Source: Tropicibacter sp. Alg240-R139 (GTDB lineage: Bacteria; Pseudomonadota; Alphaproteobacteria; Rhodobacterales; Rhodobacteraceae). Taken from it: 64,000 nucleotides of DNA. A program made the translations under genes and the position numbers. Under the pieces are notes generated by a model. It worked only from the letters and a program-made list of their open reading frames with translations. It made no database searches and was not told the DNA's origin. Every line of letters begins with the position of its first letter. Position 1 is the first letter of the stretch. Location of the stretch: the NCBI RefSeq assembly GCF_900537075.1, contig NZ_UNRA01000002.1, positions 421,249 to 485,248 of the forward strand, given 5' to 3'. This document shows, in pieces, positions 55,101 through 63,294 of the stretch.

Positions 55101-56296
55101 TCCAGCGAATCCACCGTCACGCTCAGGTCCCAGTGGTTCCCCGACTCGCGGTTCAGCAGGGCCGAAAACTGTGCGGCTTCCAGGGTGATACGCGGGTCGG
55201 CGACGGGAAGGACAACCTTGTTCCCGGTGGGGGGCGTAATACGGCCCTGCAAAGCCACCTTGTTCAACACCCCGCCTGCGGCCAGGTCCAGCTCACCCTT
55301 GAGCTTGAGTGCATCGGACGAGACGTCGAGCTGCGAAATCGCCAGATGTCCGTCCGGGTCGCTGACACCTTCGACCTGCACCTGCGTGTTGGTGCCAAAG
55401 AAGGTGTCGAACTCTTCTTCCAGGAACGGGGTTACATCGCCACCTAGATCAGCGCTGAAGGCGATACTGTTTTGCGTCTGATCCGCGCCAAAGGGAACAC
55501 CGCGCAGGCGCACCTGACCTGAAACACGTTCGGCATCGTCGCTGGCAAGTGACAGATCGGCGGTAAAATCAGTGACAGGTCCTTCGCCTTTGGCGGTCAG
55601 CAACAAGGGCGGCTGGCCTGGCATTTGCAATGCGGTGGAAATCAACCCGCCGGCATCCTCAATCACTTGCAGATCCAGCGCGATCAGGCTGGTTACGTTC
55701 TGGAACCCGGCCTTGAGCTTGATGGCATCGCCGGGTCGGTCCAGACGGGTGATGCCCAGATTGGTATCCAGCGTCCCATCGGCCAGGGTCATGTCACCTT
55801 GCACCTTGAGCTCGGCGGCAAGCCCGATCAGAGGTTCACCCAGACCCAGAGTGTCTACGCGGATTTCTCCGATTTCGATGGCCACCGGCAGTTCCGGCAA
55901 TTGGAAAGGCTGCGTGCCCGCATCGGGCAGGGGTTCGGCTTGCGTGGTGGGGGCGGGCGCGCGTTCGACGCGGATCTCGCGCGCGGTCAGTTCGTTGACC
56001 GAAAACCGGCCCCGGATCAGGGCTAGACGGTTCCAATCCAGAACCGCGTCGTTGATCGTCAGCCACGGGCCGTCGTCATCGGATACCACAATCTGTTCAA
56101 TTGTCGCTTTGGCGCTCAACGCGCCTTCGACGCCGCGTACTTTTATCTGACGACCTTCGCCGGACAGAGTGTCCTCAAGGAAATCGACCAGGATGCCGCC
56201 CGATTCTTCATCCTCTTGAGCCCAAACTGGGGCGGTAACGGTCAGGGCCATACAGGTGCTGGCGATCAGGAGTTGTTTGGGAAAACGTCTCATCAA
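52199..56296 (-). CDS. tamB: TamB, translocation and assembly module subunit
   Basis: This 1365-residue protein has an N-terminal signal/anchor (LLIASTCMALTVTAPVWA) and a C-terminal TamB (DUF490) domain ending in FTLKGTVDNQGETSVGVFFERDY. The middle is beta-rich and repetitive, as expected for the long hydrophobic groove that spans the periplasm. TamB works with TamA in autotransporter assembly and lipid transport to the outer membrane. Its start overlaps the tamA stop as ATGA. Confidence 0.95.
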   Translation of the reverse strand: MMRRFPKQLLIASTCMALTVTAPVWAQEDEESGGILVDFLEDTLSGEGRQIKVRGVEGALSAKATIEQIVVSDDDGPWLTINDAVLDWNRLALIRGRFSVNELTAREIRVERAPAPTTQAEPLPDAGTQPFQLPELPVAIEIGEIRVDTLGLGEPLIGLAAELKVQGDMTLADGTLDTNLGITRLDRPGDAIKLKAGFQNVTSLIALDLQVIEDAGGLISTALQMPGQPPLLLTAKGEGPVTDFTADLSLASDDAERVSGQVRLRGVPFGADQTQNSIAFSADLGGDVTPFLEEEFDTFFGTNTQVQVEGVSDPDGHLAISQLDVSSDALKLKGELDLAAGGVLNKVALQGRITPPTGNKVVLPVADPRITLEAAQFSALLNRESGNHWDLSVTVDSLETPDVAAKQARITGQGTLDQGEAMDLRGDVQAVLNGLAFTDPALNQAVGRSVTLDGFFDLVSGNNLNLSDVVVRGSDYTATANAEISGLQSGFEVDGTVNVEASDLSRFSGVAQRDLAGTVNADLTGKGAPLGGSFDFQLDVEGDGLKTGMTEIDPIIAGRTTIALDAVRDQQGLEVRKLTVEGQTLRAEAAAKLTGTDGAFALDGTAEVEAQDLSIFSALAGRDLAGAVQASVTGKGDMASQHFDVKLNAKAQDLSSGMPEIDPLITGRTTIVLDAKRDDAGIDVRKFTLDGKAISAEAVAKLTGTEGAYALSGNASVKAPDLSLFSALAGQDLTGDLQAKAAGMGDLTSRHFDVQLSAIARDVTSGIPQVDELIQGRTTLDVDAANSDKGLNIRTFDLDGTALSAQASGNLQDEAGSVRFKAALDELKRVIPTLSGPLTLTGDVKPTGNGLTGSVEIDGPESSTVKLDGTVETNGSADLNFDANLRRLERLVPELVGALTAKGNAKRNNGVWEIDADANGPSGLTSKVAGSFDESSGQADVTAKGAIGLGIANLFISPNSIDGAAQYDLALKGVPSVEAITGTITTSGTTVAVPTAGQTLTNIGGRVALVNGSATIGITGGLRAGGTFNVRGPVELAPPFNGRIAVSLNELILTDNVFFETSANGQITMSGPLAGNSAITGQIVFGETNINLAASSGAVGAAPIPEIRHVGESGAEFTTRKRAKLVQTSSGSSGPVISLDVNLLAPNKVYARGRGLQAELGGRIHVGGTTAAAAPSGQIELIRGNFDILGRRLKLTKGIVTLQGNLTPYLEFASTTTTSDGTATLEISGPLDGPEIKVYSDPERPSEEALAMLLFGNRFSELSPFVIAQMAASLAQLSGAGGDSTKGIREATGADNIDVGTDDSGAGQFGAGAYLADGLYTDFTVNTKGETELNLNLDVTDSFTLKGTVDNQGETSVGVFFERDY
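53870..54810 (-). repeat. Three tandem ~109-residue repeats within tamB
   Basis: The pattern beginning VEASDLSRFSGV, VEAQDLSIFSAL and VKAPDLSLFSAL recurs at about 327-base spacing. Each copy continues with a DP-x2-x-GRTT segment and a LTGT(D/E)GA-like segment except in the last, which has diverged. The boundaries are approximate. Confidence 0.8.
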
Positions 56297-58098
56297 AATG
56301 CCTGCCCGATACCGATGTAAAACTGCAACCCATCACCTGTGGGTCCTTCGACTGGCAACGCCAAGTCCACGCGCAACGGGCCAAATCCACCCAGATCGTA
56401 CCGCACACCCAAGCCTGCGCCGGCGTGACGGGCAGACGAAGACGTCACGAAAGAAGAAGCATCAATGAGGCCGATATCATAAAAGCCCACAAGCGATATT
56501 TTTTCGGTTACACGACCGCGAATTTCGGCGGATACGCCCAGAAATGACCGCCCGCCCGCGATACCAGTGCCAACGGGTGTTCCCAACGACTCGTAGGGTT
56601 GGCCCCGAACTGTTCCGGCACCGCCTGAATAGAACAGCAACTCTGGCGACGTTCCAGCCTGCGAAGAGCCAACGACAGACCCCAATTGCAAACGCCCAGC
56701 AAGGACCACGCCCCCGTTGGATGTGACGTCCCAATACCCGCGCCCATCGACGAAAAACCGCGCGCCGGTTTCCGTTCCGCTCAGCCCGACATAAGGCGTG
56801 AGCCGAGCATCTACGTAGAACCCTTTGGTCGCGCTGACCGGGTTGTCCCGTTTGTCCCATTCAGATCGCACTGGCAGGATCAGGTATCGGAACCGGCGGT
56901 CGGTGCCAAAAGCGTCGTCAGACGAGGCATAGTTGAACCCGAACCACGCCTCAGCATAGAGCTGTTCCGAGAATGTGCGCCGGGCACCGACGCCCAGTTG
57001 CGCGCTTGTGACCTTGTAGTGGGTCCGATTGCGGCGTTCCAGGTTCCCGATGTAAAAGATGCTGTCGTCGGGGCCCAGTTTTTCGGGTTGATCCAGGCGG
57101 AAACCGATGCGACCGTCGATGTCTTCTTGTCCGCCGATATTGCGGATGTTGGCTTCGAACCGGAACCGGTTGGCATTGTTGAACACGTTGCGGTGCATCC
57201 AGGTCGCGGTCAGGTCTAGACCTGCGGTGGACGACACCTCGACGCCGAAGGTCAACCGACGCTTGGGCAGATCTTCGAATTCGGCGTCAAAATCGAGCGT
57301 GCCGTCGGGGTTGGGCACGTCGCGTTCTTTCAGGGTGACCGAATTGAACGTGCCTGTTCGGCGTAGGCGCGTGCCGACCTTTTGAACATCCGAGGGGCTG
57401 TACACTTCGCCGGTGGGAAACCCTGCAATCCGGCGCAACGCCTCATGGCGCACATCCGAGCTGCCTGAAATATGCATTTCACCGAATTTCAACTTGGGGC
57501 CGGGCAGCAGATCTATATCCGAATCGATTTGCGCGTCGGGATGGCGTGCGGTGATGCGTTGATCGCCCACCTTGGCCTTGGCGTAGCCTGCATCCCGCCA
57601 CCCGACAATCCCGGCCGAGGCAGCATCACGGATTACCCCGGTTGTGGCCGTCTGACCCGGCGCATAGCTTTCGGGCAGTTCGGTTTCGGGAGTGATAGGT
57701 GAGATTTCGGCCTGCCCGAATTTAAACTGCTGGCCAGTCTGAACAGTGATGTCGATCCGGTCGATTTGGCTGGGGATGCGCAGTGGGTCTATGTTTGCCG
57801 CTTCGCGCCCGTCCAGCTTGATGCTGACAACAGGGCTGAAAAAACCTTCATCATAAAGGACCTGCACCAAGGTGCGATAGTCCGACAGCGCAGCTGACAA
57901 CAATTCAAGTGGTTCGGTCAGGCCGTGGCGTTTAGCACCCAAGGCCAGAGAGCTGGTGGTCAGGCGTTCAGTCAGATCGTCAGAGGCACCCGGAGCAACA
58001 AGAGCTGTTTCGACGGCCAGCGCCATCGATGGCAGGCAAAGCCCACACGCAAGTGTCATGCCGCGCAACACGGCGCCAAAACGGCCCCTTGATCTCAT
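56293..58098 (-). CDS. tamA: TamA, Omp85-family outer-membrane assembly protein
   Basis: This 601-residue protein has a signal peptide (MTLACGLCLPSMALA), POTRA domains over about residues 60-260, and a C-terminal surface-antigen beta-barrel with GAGTVRGQPYESLG near 490. It ends in the aromatic residue expected of outer-membrane barrels (YIGIGQAF). It pairs with TamB through a 4-base gene overlap. A 170-base gap to puuD upstream probably holds its promoter. Confidence 0.95.
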   Translation of the reverse strand: MRSRGRFGAVLRGMTLACGLCLPSMALAVETALVAPGASDDLTERLTTSSLALGAKRHGLTEPLELLSAALSDYRTLVQVLYDEGFFSPVVSIKLDGREAANIDPLRIPSQIDRIDITVQTGQQFKFGQAEISPITPETELPESYAPGQTATTGVIRDAASAGIVGWRDAGYAKAKVGDQRITARHPDAQIDSDIDLLPGPKLKFGEMHISGSSDVRHEALRRIAGFPTGEVYSPSDVQKVGTRLRRTGTFNSVTLKERDVPNPDGTLDFDAEFEDLPKRRLTFGVEVSSTAGLDLTATWMHRNVFNNANRFRFEANIRNIGGQEDIDGRIGFRLDQPEKLGPDDSIFYIGNLERRNRTHYKVTSAQLGVGARRTFSEQLYAEAWFGFNYASSDDAFGTDRRFRYLILPVRSEWDKRDNPVSATKGFYVDARLTPYVGLSGTETGARFFVDGRGYWDVTSNGGVVLAGRLQLGSVVGSSQAGTSPELLFYSGGAGTVRGQPYESLGTPVGTGIAGGRSFLGVSAEIRGRVTEKISLVGFYDIGLIDASSFVTSSSARHAGAGLGVRYDLGGFGPLRVDLALPVEGPTGDGLQFYIGIGQAF

Positions 58099-58268
58099 CC
58101 CTGTGGCTCCAGACTGCCCGAACTCGCACCGGCACGACGGTATCCGACGTTGCCTTCAATATTTTGAATAACACACAAGATGCAGGGTTAGGAGGGGGAA
58201 TTTACAGCCCAAATCCTCTATACATTGTGGTTTGTAAAATTTGTGATCAGTGTCGGAATTGCCAGTTT

Positions 58269-59495
58269 TTAGTTGACGCTCTTGAACCACTTCACGATCG
58301 CCATGCGATCTTCGTCTTCCATGTAGGTTATGTTTGCCGGTGGCATTGCATGGGTGATCCCGGCTTGCAGATAGATGGCCTGCGCGTTTCGCGCGATATC
58401 TGCCTGGGTCTCCAGCAAAACGCCCTTGGGCGCCCATAAGATGCCATCCCAAAACGGCTCGCGGGAATGACACATTGAGCAGCGCCCCAATACGATTTCA
58501 TGAGCGTCCTCAAACCCGTCTGCGTCCGCGAACTTTTGTTCGTAGCGGGTCAATGGCTTGGCCTCGGCCTCTTCTAACGTTTGATGCATGGGCGCGGTCG
58601 ACAGCCAGATGATCGCGATGAACAGCAGAGCTGTTACCATCCAGGTCCAGTTGGGGTTGCCCTTGCGCGCATGCAGCGAGTTGAAATAGTGCCGGATGGT
58701 CACGCCCATCAGGAACACCAGGCTGGCAATGATCCAGTTGTATTCGGTCGCAAAGGCCAGTGGGTAGTGGTTGGAGAGCATCAGGAATACGACCGGCAGC
58801 GTCAGATAGTTGTTGTGTGTCGACCGCAGCTTGGCGATTTTGCCGTATTTCGGGTCCGGCGTGCGGCCGTTTTTCAGGTCATCCACCACAATGCGCTGGT
58901 TCGGCATGATGATGAAAAATACATTTGCCGTCATGATGGTGGCCGTAAAGGCTCCAAGATGCAGCATCATCGCCCGCCCGGTGAAAATTTGGTTATAGCC
59001 CCAACCCATAACCACCAGCAGCCCGAAAAGTAACACCATCAATAGGGTCGGTCGTTCACCCAAGCCGGATTTGCACAGGAAATCATAGACCATCCAGCCG
59101 ATAGTCAACGAGGCAGCAGAGATCGCGATACCCTGCCACAGGGCCAGATCAGCTTTGTTGCTGTCGATCAGGTAAAGCTCTCCACCAACCCAGTAGACGA
59201 TCATCAACAGCGCCGCACCGCTCAGCCAGGTGGTATAGCTTTCCCATTTGAACCAGGTCAGGTGATCGGGCATTTCCTCGGGCGCGACCAGGTACTTGCG
59301 GATGTGATAGAACCCACCGCCATGCACTTGCCATTCTTCGCCATGGGCGCCGGGCGGCAGGTCGGGCACCTTGCGCAAGCCCAGATCGAGGGCGATGAAA
59401 TAGAACGACGATCCAATCCAGGCCATCGCGGTGATCACGTGTAGCCAGCGCACGGCAAAGGCGGCCCAATCCCAGAAGGCAGCAAAATCATACAT
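58269..59495 (-). CDS. puuD: PuuD-type membrane urate oxidase with C-terminal cytochrome c
   Basis: This 408-residue protein has about eight membrane spans starting with WAAFAVRWLHVITAMAWIGSSFYF, and a C-terminal cytochrome c site CSMCH near residue 345. This is the PuuD architecture, in which urate is oxidised to 5-hydroxyisourate with electrons passing to the cytochrome rather than to oxygen. HiuH and the downstream purine genes are nearby, supporting the assignment. It is divergent from the LysR gene across 96 bases. Confidence 0.93.
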   Translation of the reverse strand: MYDFAAFWDWAAFAVRWLHVITAMAWIGSSFYFIALDLGLRKVPDLPPGAHGEEWQVHGGGFYHIRKYLVAPEEMPDHLTWFKWESYTTWLSGAALLMIVYWVGGELYLIDSNKADLALWQGIAISAASLTIGWMVYDFLCKSGLGERPTLLMVLLFGLLVVMGWGYNQIFTGRAMMLHLGAFTATIMTANVFFIIMPNQRIVVDDLKNGRTPDPKYGKIAKLRSTHNNYLTLPVVFLMLSNHYPLAFATEYNWIIASLVFLMGVTIRHYFNSLHARKGNPNWTWMVTALLFIAIIWLSTAPMHQTLEEAEAKPLTRYEQKFADADGFEDAHEIVLGRCSMCHSREPFWDGILWAPKGVLLETQADIARNAQAIYLQAGITHAMPPANITYMEDEDRMAIVKWFKSVN

Positions 59496-59561
59496 GAAGG
59501 GTCACTCCGGTCTTTTTCAGGCAGACTAGGCAAAGCGGCGTTTATTCGGTATTCCCATATA

Positions 59562-59578
59562 GTATCAAGCTGTATCAA
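59562..59578. promoter_or_regulatory. Direct repeat GTATCAA with 10-base period in the puuD/lysR gap
   Basis: GTATCAA occurs at 59562-59568 and 59572-59578, exactly one helical turn apart, 13 bases before the LysR start. A TATAGT word overlaps at 59558-59563. This suits a binding site for the LysR regulator controlling itself and puuD. Confidence 0.5.
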
Positions 59579-59591
59579 AAATTCTGAGAAA

Positions 59592-60515
59592 ATGTCCTAT
59601 CTCGACAACATCCGCACGTTTGTCCGCGTCTATGAACTGGGCAGCATGTCTGCTGCGGGTCGCGACCTGCGTATCTCGCCTGCGGTGACGTCCGCACGAA
59701 TCTCTCAGCTAGAGGATCACCTGAATGTCCGGCTGTTCCAGCGCACCACGCGCAATCTGACGCCGACGGAACACGGTAAGGCGTTCTATTCGGGGGCTGT
59801 TTCGGTTCTCGACAGCGTCGAGACCGCCGAAGCGACGGTCATGAACCTGACCGACAATCCGCGTGGCTCGCTGTTTGTGGCAGCGCCCCTAGGGATGGGG
59901 CGCAGGCTGTTGGCCCCCGAAGTGCCGGAGTTTCTGCAAGGATACCCGGAAATAGACGTGCGTTTGCGTCTAACCGATCGAACGGTGGATCTGACCACTG
60001 AAGGTTTGGACTTGGCCTTTTTCTTGGGGCAGCCCGAGGACAGCAATTTGCGCATTCGCAAAATAGCCGATTGCAAAAGAGTGCTTTGCGCCGCGCCCGA
60101 ATATGTCGAGCGTCGCGGTCACCCAACCTCAGGCGAGGCGCTGTTGTCAGGTGGCCACGAATGTCTGAACCTGCGATTTCCCGGTGCCACAGAGTTCCAG
60201 TGGCTGTTGGAAACACCCGAAGGCCCCAAAAGGTTCGCGGTGTCGGGGCGGTACGAATGTGATGATGGGGATGTGCTGACCGATTGGGCTTTGGCGGGCG
60301 AGGGGATCGCGATGAAGCCGGTGTTCGAAGTGGCCGATCATCTGGTCGCAGGGCGGTTGGTGCGAGTTGGCGAAGAAACGCCGCCGACACCGGTGCAAAT
60401 GGCGTGCCTATATACGCACCGCCGACATCAGGATCCTAAAACACGGTTGTTCATGGATTTCATGACTGAACGAGTCGGCAAGGCTGTCCGTTCGGCAGAA
60501 GCGAAGGTTATCTAA
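59592..60515 (+). CDS. LysR-family regulator, probable purine-breakdown regulator
   Basis: This 307-residue protein has the winged helix MSYLDNIRTFVRVYELGSMS-AAGRDLRISPAVTSARISQLE and a substrate-binding domain ending FVSGRY-like with a C-terminal tail. It is divergent from puuD and within the purine locus, so a urate- or allantoin-responsive role is likely but unproven. Its 3' end faces hiuH across 213 bases that hold a copy of the interspersed repeat. Confidence 0.9.
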   Translation: MSYLDNIRTFVRVYELGSMSAAGRDLRISPAVTSARISQLEDHLNVRLFQRTTRNLTPTEHGKAFYSGAVSVLDSVETAEATVMNLTDNPRGSLFVAAPLGMGRRLLAPEVPEFLQGYPEIDVRLRLTDRTVDLTTEGLDLAFFLGQPEDSNLRIRKIADCKRVLCAAPEYVERRGHPTSGEALLSGGHECLNLRFPGATEFQWLLETPEGPKRFAVSGRYECDDGDVLTDWALAGEGIAMKPVFEVADHLVAGRLVRVGEETPPTPVQMACLYTHRRHQDPKTRLFMDFMTERVGKAVRSAEAKVI

Positions 60516-60582
60516 GGTGACGGGAAGCTCCCGCACCCGAGCGATCCCGACTTTGTCGGCACCGCTAGCGGCTTTGGGCCGG

Positions 60583-60603
60583 GCGCCGGGCAAAGCCCGG
60601 CGC
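60583..60603. terminator. GC-rich hairpin between the LysR gene and hiuH
   Basis: GCGCCGGGC (60583-60591) pairs perfectly with GCCCGGCGC (60595-60603) around AAA. It lies between convergent genes, as does the hairpin at 50252-50290, and read on the other strand has the same GGGC-TTT-GCCC apex. Confidence 0.65.
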
Positions 60604-60662
60604 GGTTTCGCTTGGGGCGACTGTTTCGCCACACCCGCCAACTGCCGAGCGTAGCGAGGCCC

Positions 60663-60711
60663 GGCCCAACGGGAGGAGGTGTCCCGCAGGGGCGTCGACG
60701 ACGGGCGGGAG
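60663..60711 (-). repeat. Interspersed intergenic repeat, copy B (inverted)
   Basis: On the minus strand these 49 bases match 50206-50255 except for two C/T differences and one missing base. Both copies lie between convergent genes and near a hairpin with the same apex. Confidence 0.85.
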
Positions 60712-60728
60712 TGCCCCGGCTTTCGAGG

Positions 60729-61085
60729 TCAGCTACCGCGGTAGGTCGAGAACCCAAACGGCGAGAGCAGCAGCGGTACGTGATAGTGCGCCTCAGCGTC
60801 TGACATGCCAAAACGGATCGGCACTTGATCAAGGAACAAGGGTTCTTCTGCCGCTTGTTCTGAGGTGCGCAGATAATCGCCGGCGTGAAAGATCAATTCA
60901 TAGACCCCGGTCTCGAATGTCTTGGTAGGCAGAATAGGGCTGTCCGTGCGGCCATCATCATTGGTGACCATCTCGACAATTTGCTGCCGCGTGTCTCCGT
61001 CAATACGCAACAGTGTGATTTTCAATCCGGCTGCAGGGCAGCCTTTGGCAGTGTCCAGCACATGTGTTGTTAGATAGCCGCTCAT
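60729..61085 (-). CDS. hiuH: 5-hydroxyisourate hydrolase (transthyretin-like)
   Basis: This 118-residue protein hydrolyses 5-hydroxyisourate to OHCU, the step after urate oxidation. The N-terminal [11 protein letters not shown] and the C-terminal tetrapeptide YRGS mark this family, and [17 protein letters not shown] adds the second catalytic His. The ATG at 61085 is preceded by GGAGA and fits the family N-terminus better than an upstream ATG at 61100. No signal peptide is seen, so it is cytoplasmic. Confidence 0.96.
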   Translation of the reverse strand: MSGYLTTHVLDTAKGCPAAGLKITLLRIDGDTRQQIVEMVTNDDGRTDSPILPTKTFETGVYELIFHAGDYLRTSEQAAEEPLFLDQVPIRFGMSDAEAHYHVPLLLSPFGFSTYRGS

Positions 61086-61310
61086 TAGCTCTGTCTCCAA
61101 TCATCTGTCTTAGGGTGTGCCGCAGCTGCCCCAGCATTACAAACTCTGCCGCAGTGACAGTGTTTTCTATTCATTTTGAAGGTTAACCGCGGAAAACTCT
61201 TCTGTGGTCCGCGAAAGTGGTGAAACACTATCAATCAGCATTTGATAAACGATGGCGTGTTTTTCGGCTATTCAGGGTTGAGCGCTTCAGAAACAACACC
61301 GGAATTTCCT

Positions 61311-62726
61311 ATGTCTGCCCCACGCTACCCTCGAAACATGATCGGCTATGGCGCAACGCCTCCCAACGCCCAGTGGCCAGGCGGGGCCAAGGTCGCTGTT
61401 CAGATTGTCCTGAACTATGAAGAGGGCGGTGAGAATTGCCTGGCGCATGGTGACGAAGCATCCGAGGCGTTCCTGTCCGAGATCGTGGGCGCAGCCCAAT
61501 GGCAAGGGCAACGGCATTGGAACATGGAATCCATTTACGAATACGGCGCCCGGGCCGGGTTCTGGCGTCTGCATCGGTTGATGAATGGCCTGCCGATTAC
61601 CGTCTACGGTGTCGCAACGGCCCTTGCCCGCTCACCCGACCAGGTGGCAGCGATGAAAGCGGCAGGCTGGGAAATCGCAAGTCACGGCCTGAAATGGGTT
61701 GAACACAAGGATATGAGTGAGGACGAAGAGCGTGCTCAAATCACCGAGGCAGTCCGCCTACACACAGAGGTTGTCGGTGAGCCGCCGCGCGGCTGGTACA
61801 CGGGCCGCTGCTCGATGAACACCGTACGTCTCGCATCAGAGGCGGAGATGGACTATATCTCGGACACTTATGACGACGATCTGCCCTATTGGGCCGAGAT
61901 CGACGGGCGCGATCAGTTGATCATCCCCTATACGCTCGACTGCAACGACATGCGCTTTGCGACGCCGCAGGGGTTCAATTCGGGCGATCAGTTCTTTGCT
62001 TATCTCAAGGACAGCTTTGATGCGCTCTACGCCGAAGGTGAAGAGGGTGCACCCAAGATGATGTCGATTGGCTTGCATTGCCGGTTGATCGGGCGGCCGG
62101 GTCGGATCATGGCACTGAAACGGTTCCTGGACTATGCGCAGGGGCATCAGGACGTCTGGTTCGCCACACGCCTGCAGATCGCAGAGCATTGGGCCGCGAC
62201 GCATCCACCCGTGAAACATCCGCGCCCGTCGCAGATGGAGCGAGCAAAATTCATCGAGACTTATGGGGGTATTTTCGAGCATTCAGCATGGATTGCCGAG
62301 CGGGCTTTTGATCTGGAACTGGGGTCAGCTCATGATACGGCCGGAGGGCTGCTCAATGCTTTGGCGCGAATGTTCCGGTCTGCCAGCGACGCAGAACGTC
62401 TGGGAGTTCTGACCGCGCACCCGGATCTGGCCGGGAAACTGGCACAGGCCAAGCGGTTGACGGCGGAAAGCACGTCCGAGCAGGCTTCGGCTGGTTTGGA
62501 TGCGTTGACCGACGAGGAGCGAGCATCATTCACCGAGCTCAACCAGGCTTACGTAGATAAGTTCGGCTTTCCTTTTATCATTGCGGTGCGTGATCACGAC
62601 AAAGCCTCGATCATGGAGGCGTTCCAGCGCCGGATCGACCAGGACCGCAACACCGAACTTGCCGAGGCCTGCCGTCAGGTCGAACGCATCGCTGAATTCC
62701 GTTTGCGGGACATCCTGCCGTCATGA
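61311..62726 (+). CDS. puuE: Fusion of PuuE allantoinase and OHCU decarboxylase
   Basis: This 471-residue protein joins two steps of urate breakdown. Residues 1-300 are the polysaccharide-deacetylase-like PuuE allantoinase: PGGAKVAVQIVLNYEEGGEN, SIYEYGARAGFWRL and GWYTGRCSMNT. The C-terminal 165 residues are OHCU decarboxylase: LLNALARMFRSA, VLTAHPDLAGK with the catalytic His, and FGFPFIIAVRDHD. Together they turn OHCU into S-allantoin and allantoin into allantoate. The ATG at 61311 begins the family N-terminus. Its stop overlaps allA as ATGA. Confidence 0.95.
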   Translation: MSAPRYPRNMIGYGATPPNAQWPGGAKVAVQIVLNYEEGGENCLAHGDEASEAFLSEIVGAAQWQGQRHWNMESIYEYGARAGFWRLHRLMNGLPITVYGVATALARSPDQVAAMKAAGWEIASHGLKWVEHKDMSEDEERAQITEAVRLHTEVVGEPPRGWYTGRCSMNTVRLASEAEMDYISDTYDDDLPYWAEIDGRDQLIIPYTLDCNDMRFATPQGFNSGDQFFAYLKDSFDALYAEGEEGAPKMMSIGLHCRLIGRPGRIMALKRFLDYAQGHQDVWFATRLQIAEHWAATHPPVKHPRPSQMERAKFIETYGGIFEHSAWIAERAFDLELGSAHDTAGGLLNALARMFRSASDAERLGVLTAHPDLAGKLAQAKRLTAESTSEQASAGLDALTDEERASFTELNQAYVDKFGFPFIIAVRDHDKASIMEAFQRRIDQDRNTELAEACRQVERIAEFRLRDILPS

Positions 62727-63214
62727 CACAGCAGATTGTTATCCAGCCGATCTCGACCCATGCTTTCGCGCCATTTGGCGAGGTGATCGACGTTGAAGGG
62801 GCGCCCGACAAGATCATCAATCAAGGGCAATGTGGGCGGTATCACGACCGGGCGTCTTTGGATTTTGTCGAAGGCCGGGCGGGCGTGAGCCTGTTCAATG
62901 CCAAACCGCGTGAACTGCCATATACCCTTGAGCTGGTCGAGCGGCACCCCGAAGGGAGCCAGATGTTCATCCCCATGACCGAGCATCCATTTCTGGTGAT
63001 CGTTGCACCAGATGAAGATGGCAAGCCGGGGATTCCGCTGGCGTTTGAGACGCAAGCCGGGCAAGCGATCAATTTTCGCCGGGGTACATGGCATGGGGTT
63101 TTGACCCCATTGCATGCGCCGGGACTGTTTGCGGTCGTCGACCGCATCGGGGACGGGACCAATCTAGAGGAGCATTGGTTCGACACCCCATTCGTGGTGG
63201 TACGGCCGGAATAA
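62723..63214 (+). CDS. allA: Ureidoglycolate lyase
   Basis: This 163-residue cupin enzyme splits ureidoglycolate to glyoxylate and urea. It has FAPFGEVIDVEGAP, SLFNAKPRELPYTLELVERH, GSQMFIPM, and the C-terminal TWHGVLTPLHAPGLFAVVDR motif. It overlaps the allantoinase fusion gene by ATGA. No allantoate amidohydrolase is in the window, so that step must be encoded elsewhere or beyond the right edge. Confidence 0.95.
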   Translation: MTQQIVIQPISTHAFAPFGEVIDVEGAPDKIINQGQCGRYHDRASLDFVEGRAGVSLFNAKPRELPYTLELVERHPEGSQMFIPMTEHPFLVIVAPDEDGKPGIPLAFETQAGQAINFRRGTWHGVLTPLHAPGLFAVVDRIGDGTNLEEHWFDTPFVVVRPE

Positions 63215-63294
63215 GGGCGGCCACCAAATCAGAAGCCGCCAAACAAAGAAGCGGCACGACCCCCATGAGACCCACAAGGGAGGACAGTGAGATC

